This document shows, piece after piece, positions 10,820 through 22,320 of a DNA stretch of 64,000 bases. Position numbers and translations under genes: made by a program. The DNA comes from Linnemannia schmuckeri. Taxonomy: Eukaryota; Mortierellomycota; Mortierellomycetes; Mortierellales; Mortierellaceae. The stretch's first letter is position 1. Each line of letters opens with the position of its first letter. The notes below the pieces were generated by a model. It saw only the letters and a program-made list of their open reading frames with translations. It was not told where the DNA came from and did no database searches. The stretch spans positions 372,001 to 436,000 of the forward strand of contig JANATG010000004.1 of assembly GCA_029449235.1 (NCBI GenBank), given 5' to 3'.

Positions 10820-13255
10820 ATGGACCTGACTCCTGCCTCAGAGACCACAGCCCCCACTACCACCACCACTACCGCCTTCTCCTTCGCCTCCTCTTCTGCT
10901 TCCTCCCCTCAAGAACAACAACAACAACCACCACCAGAAGAATCAATTCTCCCAGGGACTGCTTCTGCTACTCTTGGCTCTGTTAGTGCGACCATGGATT
11001 TCTTCTTTCACAGCGCACTCGACCAGCTCCAGGGCGCAACCGAGCTTGACATCCAGCTCAACCCGCTTCTCATGAACAGAGTCACCCAACTCTGTCTGGC
11101 CAAGATAAGCATCGCTTCCTCCGGGCGAGAATCTCTCCGCCGTGTCGCCCAATTGTCCTGGTAATAATCCTTTCTCTCGCTTTCTCGTCTCTCATTGATA
11201 TCCTGACACAATGCTCACAACACACCTCTTTGTTCTGTCCTTGACCAACCTCACTTCACACCCGCTTGATCCTTATTCCTATTGTTGCAATGAACATTCT
11301 AATTATCTTGAACCTGTCTTTTAACTCGATTCTCTCTCGTCTTTTGTCACTCTCTTCTTTCGCTTTCTTCACTTCTTTCACTATGCCTCCGAACGAAATC
11401 CTACCTTATATACAGTTTCTGGCGTCGTCTGCAGTCAGATATGTTCTTCATGCCTCTCCAGTCCGCACCCCAGACCACCGCCTCCCTCGACCCAAGCAAT
11501 ATGTTTGCCAGCCCAGCCTCAGAACCCTTTGCCACCTGGAATTGGCTTCAAGATACCACGGGCCTCGAGCTCGACTACTTCAATTTGGGAAACGAAGCCA
11601 ACGTGACCCCAACCGGCACCACCGGTTACACCACCCTCCTCAGCGATCCCAACAGCGACCTTTCTTCCCCGTCCTCTGCCTCGTTTTCCTCAACTGAACC
11701 AGCATCATCGTCTCCTTTGTCATCAGGCCAGCCCTTGTCCTCGCCCTCCTCAGAGTTCCCTATTACCTCAGCTAGCATCTATACCTACAACAGCACTAAC
11801 AACTCTTTGGACCTCTCAAGTACAAGTGCGACGACAGCAGCCATTATGGCGTACACGGACCTCCCTAGCTGCAACGGTCCAAGTAGTAGTAGCGTTCAAA
11901 CCTGTCAGCCGATCGTCTCGTCCGCTGCACTTGCAGTCTCGGATGCCCTTGCCTTCCAGTTGGCGTCTTTTCAGCCGCCGTCGGTTACGCCTATTTCGGG
12001 TGTAATTGGCAACAGCACCTCAGTATTGTCGTCGTCGCCCTTTTCCATTTCTGCCGCAACAGAGGCCAGCCCATCTGGCAGGGTTGAGTCGTGGCTTCAA
12101 AGACCAAAGGAAAGACAAGAGTCGTCCAGTCAATCCATATCATCCCAGTCAAGCCCGCCGCGCCAAAGCCACGAAGAGAAATTCTTGATGTCGAATGACG
12201 TATCACCTCAGGGCGAAATGGCATCGTCTCCTGAAAAGACCGAGATGGATGTCGACAAGAGTCCTTTTGTGAATATCAGCAACAGTCACAACCACCAACA
12301 ACACCATATTGACATTGACGACAGCCTCTCTGGATATCATGCAACGGCAGCTATAGCTGCTTCCTCAGAACAAGTCAGTGACGACCATGATGATAGTCAG
12401 GATGTGAGTGATATGGATGTCGACCGAGCGATTCAAGAGATGGCGCTGCACTCTGCCCCATCATCCCCATCCAGGGGTCACCACTACGATACCCGCCAAC
12501 AACGTTCCGCTCGCACTGTAGCTAGTCCATCACCAGAAGATGTCGAATCGGGATTCCCCTCTGATGCGTCGTCATCGTCTTTGCCGACATCGTTCAGTGC
12601 ACGTTTGGTATCTGTGTTGCAGGACGAAGATTTGGAGATGGAGGAAGAAGAATTGGAGCTCCATCGTATCAAGCGCCGTCGTTGTAGCGAAGACTCGTCC
12701 TCTTCTGACTCTGGCCCAGAATCCGCACCCACATCACCAAGAACTCCCCCATCCAATTTGGAGGGTGGTCAAGGAGGTGTAGCCTCACTCCACTCTGAAG
12801 CCTGTCTCCCTCATGCCGCCGTCCCTGGCCTATCTGCGAGGCGACTGTACAACCTTCATCCTGAGGGGGATGAGCACGAGACTGGAAACAATAATGGGGG
12901 TAGTACCAACCCGTTCTTGAATTCGCCCATGACAGATTACATGTTACAGGATTCAGGGATGTTGAGCAAAGACCAGCATCATCGCCTCCTTGCCTCTGCC
13001 ACGGGTAGCAATTCGATCTCTACTGCTACTGGTGCAGGTGCAGCGACTACAACCACAGCCATGGCGACCACAGGACATGAAGGAACGTCAATGAATGATG
13101 TTGCTGGAGGAACAGGTTCTGTTGCTGTTGTCGTGGTTGAGGATCTACTGAACCTTAACCGTCAAGGAGAAGGAGAAGGCCAAGTCGGTATCCTCGCCAC
13201 CACCGTCCACACCCGATACCCCACCCGGTCAACAACCCAACGTCGCGTCATCTAG
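10820..13255 (+). CDS. Ser/Thr-rich acidic protein with basic NLS-like patch, function unknown
   Basis: Exons are 10820..11160 and 11416..13255, giving 726 aa; the junction at TCCTG|gtaata and tatacag|TTTC keeps frame. An upstream in-frame ATG at 10607 gives an implausible leader, so ATG 10820 (MDLTPASETT) was chosen. After a Thr/Ser/Gln-rich start there is a compact, probably helical block (MDFFFHSALDQLQGATELD to RRVAQLS). Most of the remainder is disordered and Ser-rich, with several SP/TP sites, acidic patches (DDHDDSQDVSDMDVDRA, EEEELELHRI) and a basic HRIKRRRC patch that could be a nuclear signal. The pattern suggests a phospho-regulated nuclear or cell-cycle protein, but I do not recognise the family. 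Confidence 0.7.
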
Positions 13256-14738
13256 CTTGCCCACGGACGACCTTTTGTTGCCTGACCGACCTGAACCCGA
13301 CCGATGCAAAATGCAAGATGCTTCTATTACGACACTATTATGCAATCGACCGCTCTCCTGCGTCCGTCTCAAACAGCTCGTCGTATATCTTTTTTTTTTT
13401 TCTTTTGCGCTTTGTTGTTTTTCCTTTTCTTTGTTTTGTGTTTTTACTCTTACCCTTTTCTACTCGCAATGCGTGATGTACCACCAGTTAGCTTTTCACT
13501 TCTTTTCTCTTTTCCATCTGTACTTTAACGAAAATCACTTCTTGTTTCTTTGTCTTCACTCCTTTGCACTCTCTCTACTATCGTTCATCACGATACGATA
13601 CAAAAAAAAAATCCTTACATTTTCTCTTTCTTAGTGACCTCCCATCCTCTCTGTCGTCAATCATTACTATATCTCCTCAGGTACTTGCACTCCCCTAACT
13701 CATATCTACCATCCCCTCTTTCTCTCTCTACCGCATCCCCTTTACACAACATCATCATCACCCTCGCCCCTGTCCCTCCTTGCCCCTCCCTTCCTCCCTC
13801 TTTGTATGGCGCCTACCTTTTGCCGGATGTTTTTTGAGCATCTGTCACTTGTTTACGTGGTTGAAATAAATGTTTTTTCTTGAACATGCCCGTCTCTTCT
13901 CCATAGCAATTGAACATGAACCTTGATGTCTGTGCACGGACAAACTAAACCTTGAGTTTTTATTGTTGACTATTGATGAGGCTGACCATTGTTTCCTCTT
14001 GTTGCCCATAAATGCTATCCATTTTATGGTTTATGGAGGATACCGTGTCGCGAAAGAGTCAGGTAGGGGTTCGCTGTATTTGCATGCCCATTATCTTCCC
14101 ACTGATATCCCCAGTGAGAAAAGGACAAGGCAAATACATGGAAGCGAGCACGAGAGGGCGGATCCCTTCGTCATGTTCTTGTATACACTTATTGGTAACA
14201 CTCGATGCTCTCTGTTATTGATTTTGCTTCATCGTTTTTCTTTCGTGGCAAAAAACACCCCTTCATTTGTGTGCCATGCATGGCGCGTCACCGAGAAGCA
14301 TGAATGATGGAAGTTTTGTTTGGATACGCTTAGATTAGAAGCAGAGAAAGGGATAGGATAGATCGTCGTCCTATCAGCAATTAACAGTTGGCTGGTATAG
14401 TTACACCCTTTCTTCTTTCCTTTCAAGAAAAAAAGAAGGCAAAATGCTCACAGTCAACCCCCTGGGAATCCAATGTTGCACAAAGCGTGCTTTTTTTGTT
14501 GTTCAAAGTGAGTTAAGAGAAGGACGGGAAAAAGGAAAAACGGGCAGGAAGAAGAGATAGGGGATGAAGAGGAAGGAGGAAAGAAAACCCATCAGGCGCA
14601 CTTTTTCTTTGTGTGTACTCATCATCTTTCATTCCCGTCGTCTTTCTTCTTCGTTTGCATTCCATTCCTCTCCATTCCTTCAACACCACTTCACTTCCAT
14701 CCCTCTACGTTTATTTTTCAGACAGTCACACACACACT
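13256..14738. other. intergenic upstream of FMO-A
   Basis: The first 600 bp is T/C-rich 3' flank with AATAAA-like signal AAATAAATG near 13865. The rest is low-information, becoming CT-rich from about 14600 as the FMO-A leader. No exon recognised. Confidence 0.5.
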
Positions 14739-16878
14739 ATGTCAACGGCCGCCACGACGACCGACAAACCAACGGTCCTAATTGTAGGAGCAGGACTAGG
14801 GGGCCTCATGATGGGCGCACTCCTTCAAAAGTCCAACGTCCCCTACGCCATCTTTGAACGCTCCACCACTCTCAAACCCTTGGATAAACCTATAATCGAA
14901 ATACAAACCCACTACCAACAACTTTTGCATTTGTAGCATCAGCTTGTGCCATGTACATACCTGCACGGAACCTAACTTATAATCTTTCGTTTGTGTGTGC
15001 AGGCTCGGCGATAGCGGTGGGACCTACGTTACTTCCTATCTTCCAGCAGTTGGGTATCTATGAAGAGTTCCTCGCCCTTGGAAAGTACCTGACTCACATC
15101 CCGAGCTTTGGAGAGTCTAACGAGATCCTTTACCCTAAACGGCCAACCGACTTTAGACCCATTGAGGAACTGTAAGCATCTCCTTCCTGTTTTTCTTTCC
15201 GCTCACATACATTTCCCGATCGGGGTGAAGCGCTAAGCTGTAATCATTTATTTTCAATTTATCCATAGCACGGGATATGGGCAGTACATCGTCGCAAGAC
15301 CAAAACTCTACGAACTGCTCTACAAACAAGTCCCACCGCGCAAGATCTATCTCGGAAAACGGGTCCTCAACATCTCTGAGCAGGATGACCGTGTCACCAT
15401 CTACACCGCCGATAATAAGACGTACGAGGGCGAGATCTTAGTGGGAGCTGATGGAGCGTACAGTGCGGTGCGGTCACGGATGTATGAACGGTTGAAGACG
15501 AAGGGCAAGTTACCGAAGGGGGATCAGGAAGACTTGCCGTTTAGTTGTACGTGTTTAGTCGGGCAGACTAGGGTGTTGGATCCGAAAGAGTTTCCGTTTG
15601 TGGCGGAGGAGAAATGTCAAGTCGTTTCTGTTCTTAGTGATAACAAACCCTTCACCGTAAGTCATTTGGTGACCTTCTCAAAAACGTTGACAGGAAGGTG
15701 AAAACCGAGGTATTCAGTGAGAAGATTTTAACGTTTGGTTCTTCTCTTAAATGGAGGACAGTATAGCTACTTCACCACAGCACAGAATACGCTTGTGTGG
15801 TCAGTTGTCCACCAACTAGACAAGACCACAAGCAAAGCTGCTCTCGAACAACGTTTTCGGAACAATGAAAACTCCGAGTGGGGTGCCATACCCGCACAGA
15901 CCATGTGCGAAGAGACAAAGGGCTTCCCGATTCCTGCCTTGCATGGGGAGAAAGGGGAAATGGGGACGATGGGGGATATTTATGCACTGACTCCAAAGGA
16001 GTTTGTGAGTAAGGTTATGAGGGAGGAGAAGGTTTTTGAGACATGGTATGATGGACGGGTTGTTCTTTTGGGCGATGGTGAGTTTTGCTTGTGTTTTTTT
16101 ACTCATTTTTATGTTTTGGGTGATTGGGTGGTTCAATCATGTGTCTCTCAAACGCATGGAACTAAGAAAAAATGCCTTCATTGCTCTTATCTTTTTTTCC
16201 TTTGTAGCATGTCACAAATTGAGCCCTTCAGGAGGACATGGTAGGTGTATACCTATCGTACTGTGAAAAGGAGTCGTCAATGGTAAACAAAGGACCATTC
16301 CTTAACCTCTACCTCATTTTCTATCTTTGCTTTTATTCAACGCAATTTAATCAACAGGCGCGGTAACAGCATTACACGACGGAATAGCACTCGCCAATCT
16401 CCTCTACGCAATGCCCACATCAACATCTTCCGACATCACCAACATCTTTGAGGAATATCGAAAGGAGCGATATCCAGCCGTCATGGAATCTTACAACAAC
16501 AGTCGGTTTGTGGCAAAAGTCTCTGACCGCGGGATCATTGGTAGAATTGTGCTTTATCTTATCACACATATGCCTATGTGGTTGTGGCGACTTGCCGTAC
16601 GTTTCTCTTTTTTTTTTCGTTTTTATGATTCTCCTTGGCCCTGGGTGGCATTAGACAAAAGGTGTTTGGAAGAAAAAGGACGACGTCACTAACCTCCCTG
16701 TTTATTGGGATTTTGTGTTTTTTTTACAAAATAGTTGAAGAAGACAATTAAGTTCCGTCCGCAGGTGGGGTTCTTGGAGGCTGTTGGGGTGATGGGAAGC
16801 GTCCCACCTGTGGTCTCGCCGAGTGAACAGAAGGCGAGGGCAGTGTTTGAGAGACAACAGCGCGCTTTTCCTGTGTGA
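14739..16878 (+). CDS. FMO-A: FAD-dependent monooxygenase, array copy 1 (first splice donor mutated)
   Basis: Exons by homology to FMO-C are 14739..14883, 15003..15171, 15269..15656, 15762..16077, 16208..16240, 16358..16596 and 16735..16878. They total 1434 nt, 477 aa, in frame throughout. It has the class A flavoprotein monooxygenase (FAD_binding_3) signatures: dinucleotide motif VGAGLGGLMMGALL near the N-terminus, VGADGAYSAVRSRMYER, and GDACHKLSPSGGHG for the flavin. A hydrophobic C-terminal helix (IVLYLITHMPMWLWRLA) suggests membrane association. The expected donor after CCCTTGG reads ATAAAC instead of GTAAAC, so intron 1 would not splice normally; without splicing the frame stops at TAG near 14934. 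The gene may be nonfunctional or use a rare donor. The substrate is unknown. Confidence 0.8.
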
Positions 16879-18400
16879 GTTCTAGGTATGAGTGCGAGTT
16901 TGAGTTTTAGTTGAATGAGGGAATTATCAATTGGACCTAGAGAATTGGTAGGCTGAGGATACCACAATGCAGATGCTTAATAAAACACACATTGTTCGCA
17001 TCGTGCATTGCATGAATAGGAGCAATAAACGCCACTGGAAGCGTTTGGTGCAGCGTGTTTGTGGTTATCAATCCGTTGGTGGGTGAGGCGGTGTGAAGCA
17101 AAGGAAAAAAAAAAAAAAAAGATATTGTATATTTGAGCTGTTCTAGCTTCGGAATTATGGCGCATGAAGAAGAGAGAGAAGAGGAAAGGAGGTGTTAGTC
17201 GATAGGACGGGAAGGAAGTCTGCTTTCGTTGCCCTTGATCCCCCTTATCTTCTTTGATGCCTTCTTTCACTGCCCTTGATCCTGTCCCTGCTTTTTTTTA
17301 TTCCTTCGTTCTCTGCCCTTGACCATTGGTGCTCTCTCTGAATAGGCCGTTTGCGTCGCTTCTGGTTACCACTTGATCCTTTCTCTCTGACCCCTTATTT
17401 TTGTGTGCATTGACTCCTACAGCTAGTTACCCTAGGAATGATGTCTCCCTAATTGTCGCCCCCCTCCCAGACATTCTTCGTCCCGACGTTGCTGTCTCTC
17501 CCATGTTATTCAGTCTTCAGTTGGCAGTATTGCTGCCATATTACTCTTTCTCCCTTTGAGTCTTTCCTTCATTGCTTCTATGCCAGTGAGAATGGTGTCA
17601 TAATTTTTTCGCTTCCCAGTCGTATAAGATCGCACTCAAACATAAGAGGTCATGCTCGGCTCTACCACTCTCTTCGCTTCCATCTCCTTTCCTTTTGTCC
17701 GCACACAACAAGGCATGATGGAGGACGAGCCTGGACACCCCTTTGTTTCTATCACATCTTTATCTTTCCTCCCTTACAATAGCTTTGTCTACCAGCTCTC
17801 TACATACAAATTTAGTCATATCCCATTATCTCCACATATGCTCTTCCTCTCCATTTCTCCTTTGCTCTCCCCATTTGTCGCCAGTGCTTTGTTGACTCCA
17901 GCGGAAGGCGTGGCTTTGGTCGCCTCTTGAGAACGGCGCACGAGCAAAGGAAGATGCGAGAGAAAGAACAAGGAACTACTGGTATGTGATCATATCTATT
18001 GACTTACGACGTCAATGTCACGCTACAAGGCTACCGTAAGATTACAATATCCTGATCATCTCTTCTTAATTTTTTTCTCGTAGTTCTTTTACATTGGAAT
18101 TCGAGGGTGTTGGTCCATTCTTCCTCATTCGTGGAATTGTCTCACCCTTGATCCTCTCGCATTGTTGATGTTGTTCCGTACTCAGTTCTCTTACACTCCT
18201 GGCACTATCTCAACTTGATCCCTCTATCCTCCTGATGTTGTCCCCTTCGCTTTTCAGCTACCCCTTGATCTTTCGGCATTCTTTATTCTCATTGTACCTT
18301 CGGTCCTTCCGTATAGGAGTGATGCTCCCCTCGATCATACTTCTCTTCCTATGATCAAATGTCGCCAAAACTTGATGTGGTTTGTTTCTACCTTTGCGTA
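16879..18400. repeat. pyrimidine-rich spacer with repeated CCTTGATC motifs
   Basis: The motif CCTTGATC or close variants recurs at about 17233, 17274, 17314, 17371, 18148, 18217 and 18265, embedded in C/T-rich DNA. A related block in opposite orientation occurs at 35285-35520. Both lie just upstream of the shared leader of a secreted-protein gene. No coding exon seen. Confidence 0.45.
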
Positions 18401-18407
18401 AATAAAG

Positions 18408-18600
18408 AAGCTGCACCAACCCAATCCTGCATTAATACACACCTGCTCCAGACTCAAGCTCGCAACATCTCTGTAAGACTATTGTAAGTATCGTCACAAG
18501 CAACCCTATACGAACATTCACTCTCGCAGAACCCTCGTAAGAGCGCCACAGACCCTATTCAAAAATACAGAGACAAATTCACAAGAAGGCCAGCACTTTT
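18408..18600 (+). promoter_or_regulatory. leader copy L1 (secreted-gene 5' leader family)
   Basis: AAATAAAG TATA-like element at about 18400, then CCAGACTCAAGCTCGCAAC, a possible donor TTGTAAGTATC at about 18483, and ATACGAACATTCACTCTCGC/AGAACCCTCGTAAGAGCGCC. The last stretch matches the leaders at 22900-23000 and 35030-35100 (minus). No small secreted ORF follows directly; it may be an orphan or upstream copy for the 19075 gene. Confidence 0.5.
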
Positions 18601-18649
18601 GCTATCACCTTTCCTCTAAGACCATATATGATAGAGTTCTATATATTTA

Positions 18650-18885
18650 AAGGACAACAATGAACACATCACTCACCTAGTCCCCTTGTTTGTCTCACTT
18701 TAGAGGAGCATATCTGATTCTTCCTCAAGACTCTCGATTGTAGTAGCTGCTGTAGCAATCATTTCAACCATAGTCACAAGAGCGCCACTGACACCACTCA
18801 CGAACACCCACAGAAACATTCACAAGAAGACCAGCCTACCCTGGAACACACTGCAGAACTTGATCATACTCTCGTAAGTATCTGC
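18650..18885 (+). promoter_or_regulatory. leader copy L2 with TATA and leader intron donor, upstream of the 19075 gene
   Basis: ATATATTTAAAGG at about 18642, then ATCTGATTCTTCCTCAAGAC at about 18711, a 150 bp leader with CAAGAGCGCCACTGACACC, and donor CTCGTAAGTATC at about 18870. A plausible acceptor ACCACCAG lies at about 18963, giving a 5' UTR intron. The CTCAAGAC element and spacing from TATA match the genes at 32176 and 34837. Confidence 0.55.
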
Positions 18886-19074
18886 AACCCGTCCCTTGAG
18901 ATTATACTAGCAGTGTGTATTCATTACTGACGTTCGTTCACTGTTTGCCCTCCGTACCACCAGATCTCTATCGGATCCTCTATAAGACCTAACAAAACAA
19001 AGCGTTGACTGGTCCTTCCCTCGGTCTTTACCCGACCCCTCATCCCCAAATCACCGTCCACTAGCCTTACAAAT

Positions 19075-19344
19075 ATGGCGATTTACATGCGTATCATCTT
19101 CATCATATTCTTGGTTCTACTCTTTACTGGAGGATATTGTAAAGCCGTTGTTGATCCATGTGCGCCTGATGATAATCCAGGAACAGTCGCAAACGTCTTT
19201 ATATCCAATTGCAGAAAAGGGGCTATCAGGCAGGTGTTCCCTAGTCAGTTGTATGGTGACACCCTGGGGGATATCAGAGGCTGTAGTACTGCAGACTGCA
19301 AGAAAGCATGGAAGCTGCTGAACGATAACAGGTTCAAGAAATAA
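19075..19344 (+). CDS. small secreted cysteine-containing protein (89 aa)
   Basis: Starts MAIYMRIIFIIFLVLLFTGG, a strong signal peptide with cleavage likely near residues 20-24, followed by a short mature part with about five cysteines (GYC, DPC, SNC, GCST, ADC). It has no membrane anchor or known domain. Leader L2 and a 5' UTR intron precede it. It has the size and composition of fungal secreted effector-like or surface peptides; function not known. It lies about 160 bp outside the left inverted arm, so unlike its neighbours it is single copy. Confidence 0.6.
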   Translation: MAIYMRIIFIIFLVLLFTGGYCKAVVDPCAPDDNPGTVANVFISNCRKGAIRQVFPSQLYGDTLGDIRGCSTADCKKAWKLLNDNRFKK

Positions 19345-20011
19345 GGACCAACAATAAAGCAAGCATTGACATTGAGATATACCCGATCATTCCTTCGTTA
19401 TTCACCTTTGTTAATCTTTAATCTCACATGTGGACTTGGATAAGCTACTGAAAAACAATTGTCCTCGTTCAAGTTACCTACCCTTAAAAATGCCAACAAA
19501 AGCGAGAGACAAAGAGGGATGCGATCTCAAAATAACAAATCTGTGCAACTAAAGCCTGAATCTCGTCGTCTCGTAGCGACAGGGTTACTCGCACGATTAC
19601 AATACACTGTTGCTAAAAAAATCGTCTGCAATGGATTTGTCTCACCCAGTATCTGCAATTATATTAGCAGGACTCTTACAAAGCCTTCCCGCCTTGTGAG
19701 ATCAGCTCCTTGTAGTATGATTCGTGATCCACAGATCTATTCGTATCCGACTAAAAATCGGAAAAGGCGGTAATCGTCACGTTCTAGCACGGGCTCTTGC
19801 GTAGACGCATTCTGCCATAACCCAACGGATGATAGCTTCGGACCATTGCCTGCCTAGGCTTGCCCAAATACCAATTATCCGAATGAACGGTTCCTCTTGT
19901 ACCAAGTTCAATTACTATTGCATCAAACGTTTCGTCATAAAGGTAAATACAATCTGTCTCACAACGGTCTAAACCCAACTCATGTTCCCTATTAGTGGGT
20001 GAACAATCCAA

Positions 20012-20057
20012 TATCGAAGGATCAAAAAGCAACGTCGCTATGAACGCTTGGCTACCC
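20012..20057 (-). repeat. dispersed about 50 bp repeat R55, copy 1
   Basis: Reverse complement of GGCTTGTGGCAGCCAAGC/GTTCATAGCGACGTTGC with minor changes, continuing into TTTTTGATCCTTCGAT. Other copies are at about 21089, 35575, 36178, 39000, 40069 and 41024. The frame LACGSQAFIATLLFDPS is kept in most copies. Confidence 0.7.
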
Positions 20058-20148
20058 TAATCTAGTTATTCTTCCTATTCTTACTCAACTAAAATTCGAT
20101 AAGCGGTGGGGAAATGCATCTCTTGGATCCACTTGCGCATACTACTTC

Positions 20149-20333
20149 CCGCTGCCGTGTAAAAGATAGCGCCTCCTGTGCATAGCGCTTCTGGACTCGC
20201 TTGTACGTAAAAAAAATGCCTTTCTATGCATGAATCTACGGCTGCTGTGGGAAAAATAGCACCTCCCGTGCATAGTGCCTCTTAAACTCGCATGTACGTA
20301 AAAATCTACATGCCTTGTGCATGCATCTTCGGC
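20149..20333 (+). repeat. two tandem diverged copies of an about 92 bp unit
   Basis: Both units run GCTGC(C/T)GTG, then ATAGC(G/A)CCTCC(T/C)GTGCATAG, then a CTCGC(T/A)TGTACGTAAAAA element and end in a TGCAT-rich stretch. The second unit is mirrored in the right arm at 39793-39977. No coding role seen. Confidence 0.65.
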
Positions 20334-20439
20334 AGATGTATCTCACAGTATCATAGTACTTAGCCCGTTTTTGCATTCCTAGCTCCAGTCTCTCCTCAAC
20401 CCTGTCTTCTATCTTCCATTCTACACCCCCTATTGTCCT

Positions 20440-20560
20440 GTATTCTACATACTTAAATACCCTGGCTCTTTATATAATAAATCTCATTCCTTTTTGCCTC
20501 AACCTTCTGTTCATCTACCCTTCCTGACCACCTCCCTCTGTTCCCTCTCACTGTCCTCTG
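20440..20560 (+). promoter_or_regulatory. TATA/AATAAA-containing LTR-like promoter block, copy 1
   Basis: Reads ACTTAAATACCCTGGCTC, then TATATAATAAATCTC, followed by a C/T-rich stretch with CTGTTGCTATTACATC. The same order of elements appears at 31010-31150 and 33225-33370. It is either a solo LTR-like remnant or a shared promoter. It precedes the mini peptide ORF at 20640. Confidence 0.4.
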
Positions 20561-20639
20561 TTGCTATTACATCTGTTAACTTCATTCCCTCCATTATCCA
20601 GGCTTCAAGTCCTTCAAACTTCCAAATTATAGCTCCGCC

Positions 20640-20807
20640 ATGATTGCACGCTCTTCCCGTACTCTTCTTTTCTTTTCGATCGCATTCGCCATGACCTCTG
20701 TTATGTTGCAAACCATCCATGCCATCGAGGACAAGCCCAATAAACCACCCACCTACTCCTGGTCCGAGTCCATTATGCACGCCATCCTCCATGTCATCGC
20801 CATCTAA
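20640..20807 (+). CDS. mini secreted peptide candidate (55 aa)
   Basis: The ORF begins MIARSSRTLLFFSIAFAMTS and continues VMLQTIHAIEDKP, a plausible signal peptide ending near Ala-Ile (residue 28), followed by a 27-residue tail rich in Pro and His with no cysteine. It sits 100-180 bp downstream of a TATATAATAAA promoter-like block. It is duplicated exactly on the minus strand in the right arm (39319..39486). Evidence is limited to the signal-like N-terminus, promoter spacing and preservation in both arms; it may not be a real gene. Confidence 0.35.
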   Translation: MIARSSRTLLFFSIAFAMTSVMLQTIHAIEDKPNKPPTYSWSESIMHAILHVIAI

Positions 20808-21088
20808 TAGGTGAAAGCAGCAGCATTGACGGAATTTATTCCACTGTCCCACATCGCTAAATCCAGGGAGTTATCTTTGCAAAGTGTTATGCGACATATT
20901 AGAAAAGAACCTGAGACTATCAAGCTCATACTCTTCTGCACCTGCACCTGAATAAAAGAAACCTTCCCTCTATCATCCTCATTAATATTCCCATGGCTAA
21001 ATCGAAGGACTCTCATTCTGCTTCTCCCCGCATTTTCCTCAATATACCTGGACTGCGAATCTGGTTGTTGACGGAGATTAATAATGGA

Positions 21089-21127
21089 GTAACTTCGCTA
21101 TGAACGCTTGGCTGCCACAAGCCAGGT
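21089..21127 (-). repeat. dispersed repeat R55, copy 2 (partial)
   Basis: Minus-strand CCTGGCTTGTGGCAGCCAAG followed by CGTTCATAGCGAAGTTAC; the right half diverges from the consensus. Confidence 0.65.
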
Positions 21128-21461
21128 ATTGCAACCGTCGTTCCCGTTGCTCTTGTGTCCTCTTGATTACTGTCCCCTTTTTCTTTTCTTTTGATTTTCC
21201 TTTTTTCTGGAGGCTGATGTTGTAGTTGTTTCTCTTCTCGGACGTCCTCCTCTTCATCGGTCCCACACTCCCGCATAACGACATCAATGTGGGGGGGGGG
21301 AGGGGGGGTGGTGCTCTGATATTGCCTGGCATACGTCTGTGTACCAGGTCCTTGGATTTGCTCTGCTTGTCTAATGTTGTTTTTATATTCTTTCACAGGT
21401 TGGTTTGAGTGTGATCCTCGTTAATAATGTCTTTCAAATAGAATATGCTGTTCTTCCCGAG

Positions 21462-22315
21462 TTACTTGTCATGTTTCCGGGAGGCCTCCAGCGTGAGTAT
21501 TTTCGACAGTAACACTTGCTCATCTTTTGGTGCTCTCACATTCTGCATCGTAATGTCGCGCCCTCTCATCAGTTGGCATATGTGGGCGATGAGGTTGTGT
21601 TTGATGTATCTGCTGGCTGTGAGCGGGTTGACTAGAGGAGATGTGTCTCGTCTTGGAGATTCTGAAAGCGACAATGGGTAAGGTATCCGATAAGTTCTTT
21701 GTGGATTATTCTCGGGTGCAGTGTGCTGATATGTTGTTCGGCAAAGTCGTCCTTGAGGGGTTTCGGAACACGCAAAATCTGGCGTGGTACAGAATACCGT
21801 TGGGAGGTGACTTAGGTAGGTGTAGGTTTGGTGAACTGCCTTCTTGTACTGCGATGTGATTCGATCGATGTGCTCCCACCCGATAAAGATTGCTGATAGT
21901 TGGTACAGAAGACGGAGAATAAGGACGGCATTGATGGAGAATATGCACTGTATGTCGGTGGCCGCCTTCCTGCTCAGCAGGCCTCAGATTATACTTGTTT
22001 TCTTCATTGCCAGCTCACTTGTTACTTTTGATTTTCCGTCCCCCGAAAACCATACCCCAAAATCCTAGACGCCTTGCTCATGTCCTGTGGCTTGGCCTTG
22101 ACTCCTCCATAGTCGATGGTGTCGATGTACGCTGGATTGATTGCTATCAGCTTTGTCTTCTTGTTGTGAGTTTGTTCAGTCTAACGTTACCTGTTTGTAT
22201 CCCTTCTTCCAATCACATCGTCCTTCATACCACATGCCACAAGTTTACAGACTTTAGCACTTCTCTGCCCTCTCGCGTCGCTGTAATTGAATGTCCGACT
22301 CATGTGGCAGTGTAA
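21462..22315 (-). pseudogene. LINE (non-LTR retrotransposon) 3' ORF relic, left arm
   Basis: On the minus strand, frames with a stop and a frameshift encode KLIAINPAYIDTIDYGGVKA, KASRILGYGFRG, GLLSRKAATDIQCIF, WEHIDRITSQYKKAVHQTY and NPLTASRYIKHNLIAHICQL. The INPA...GG...KASRILG block resembles the region following the catalytic palm of LINE reverse transcriptases. No catalytic YADD-type motif is present, so only the downstream part of the ORF survives. A Pro/Lys-rich reading frame continues to about 21013. Assignment is from motif memory. Confidence 0.5.
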
Positions 22316-22320
22316 ATAAT

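Noticed and set aside
14884..15002. FMO-A intron 1 as a U12-type AT-AC intron
   Set aside because: The 5' end ATAAACCT does not match ATATCCTT and the 3' end is AG, so a mutated GT-AG intron is simpler.
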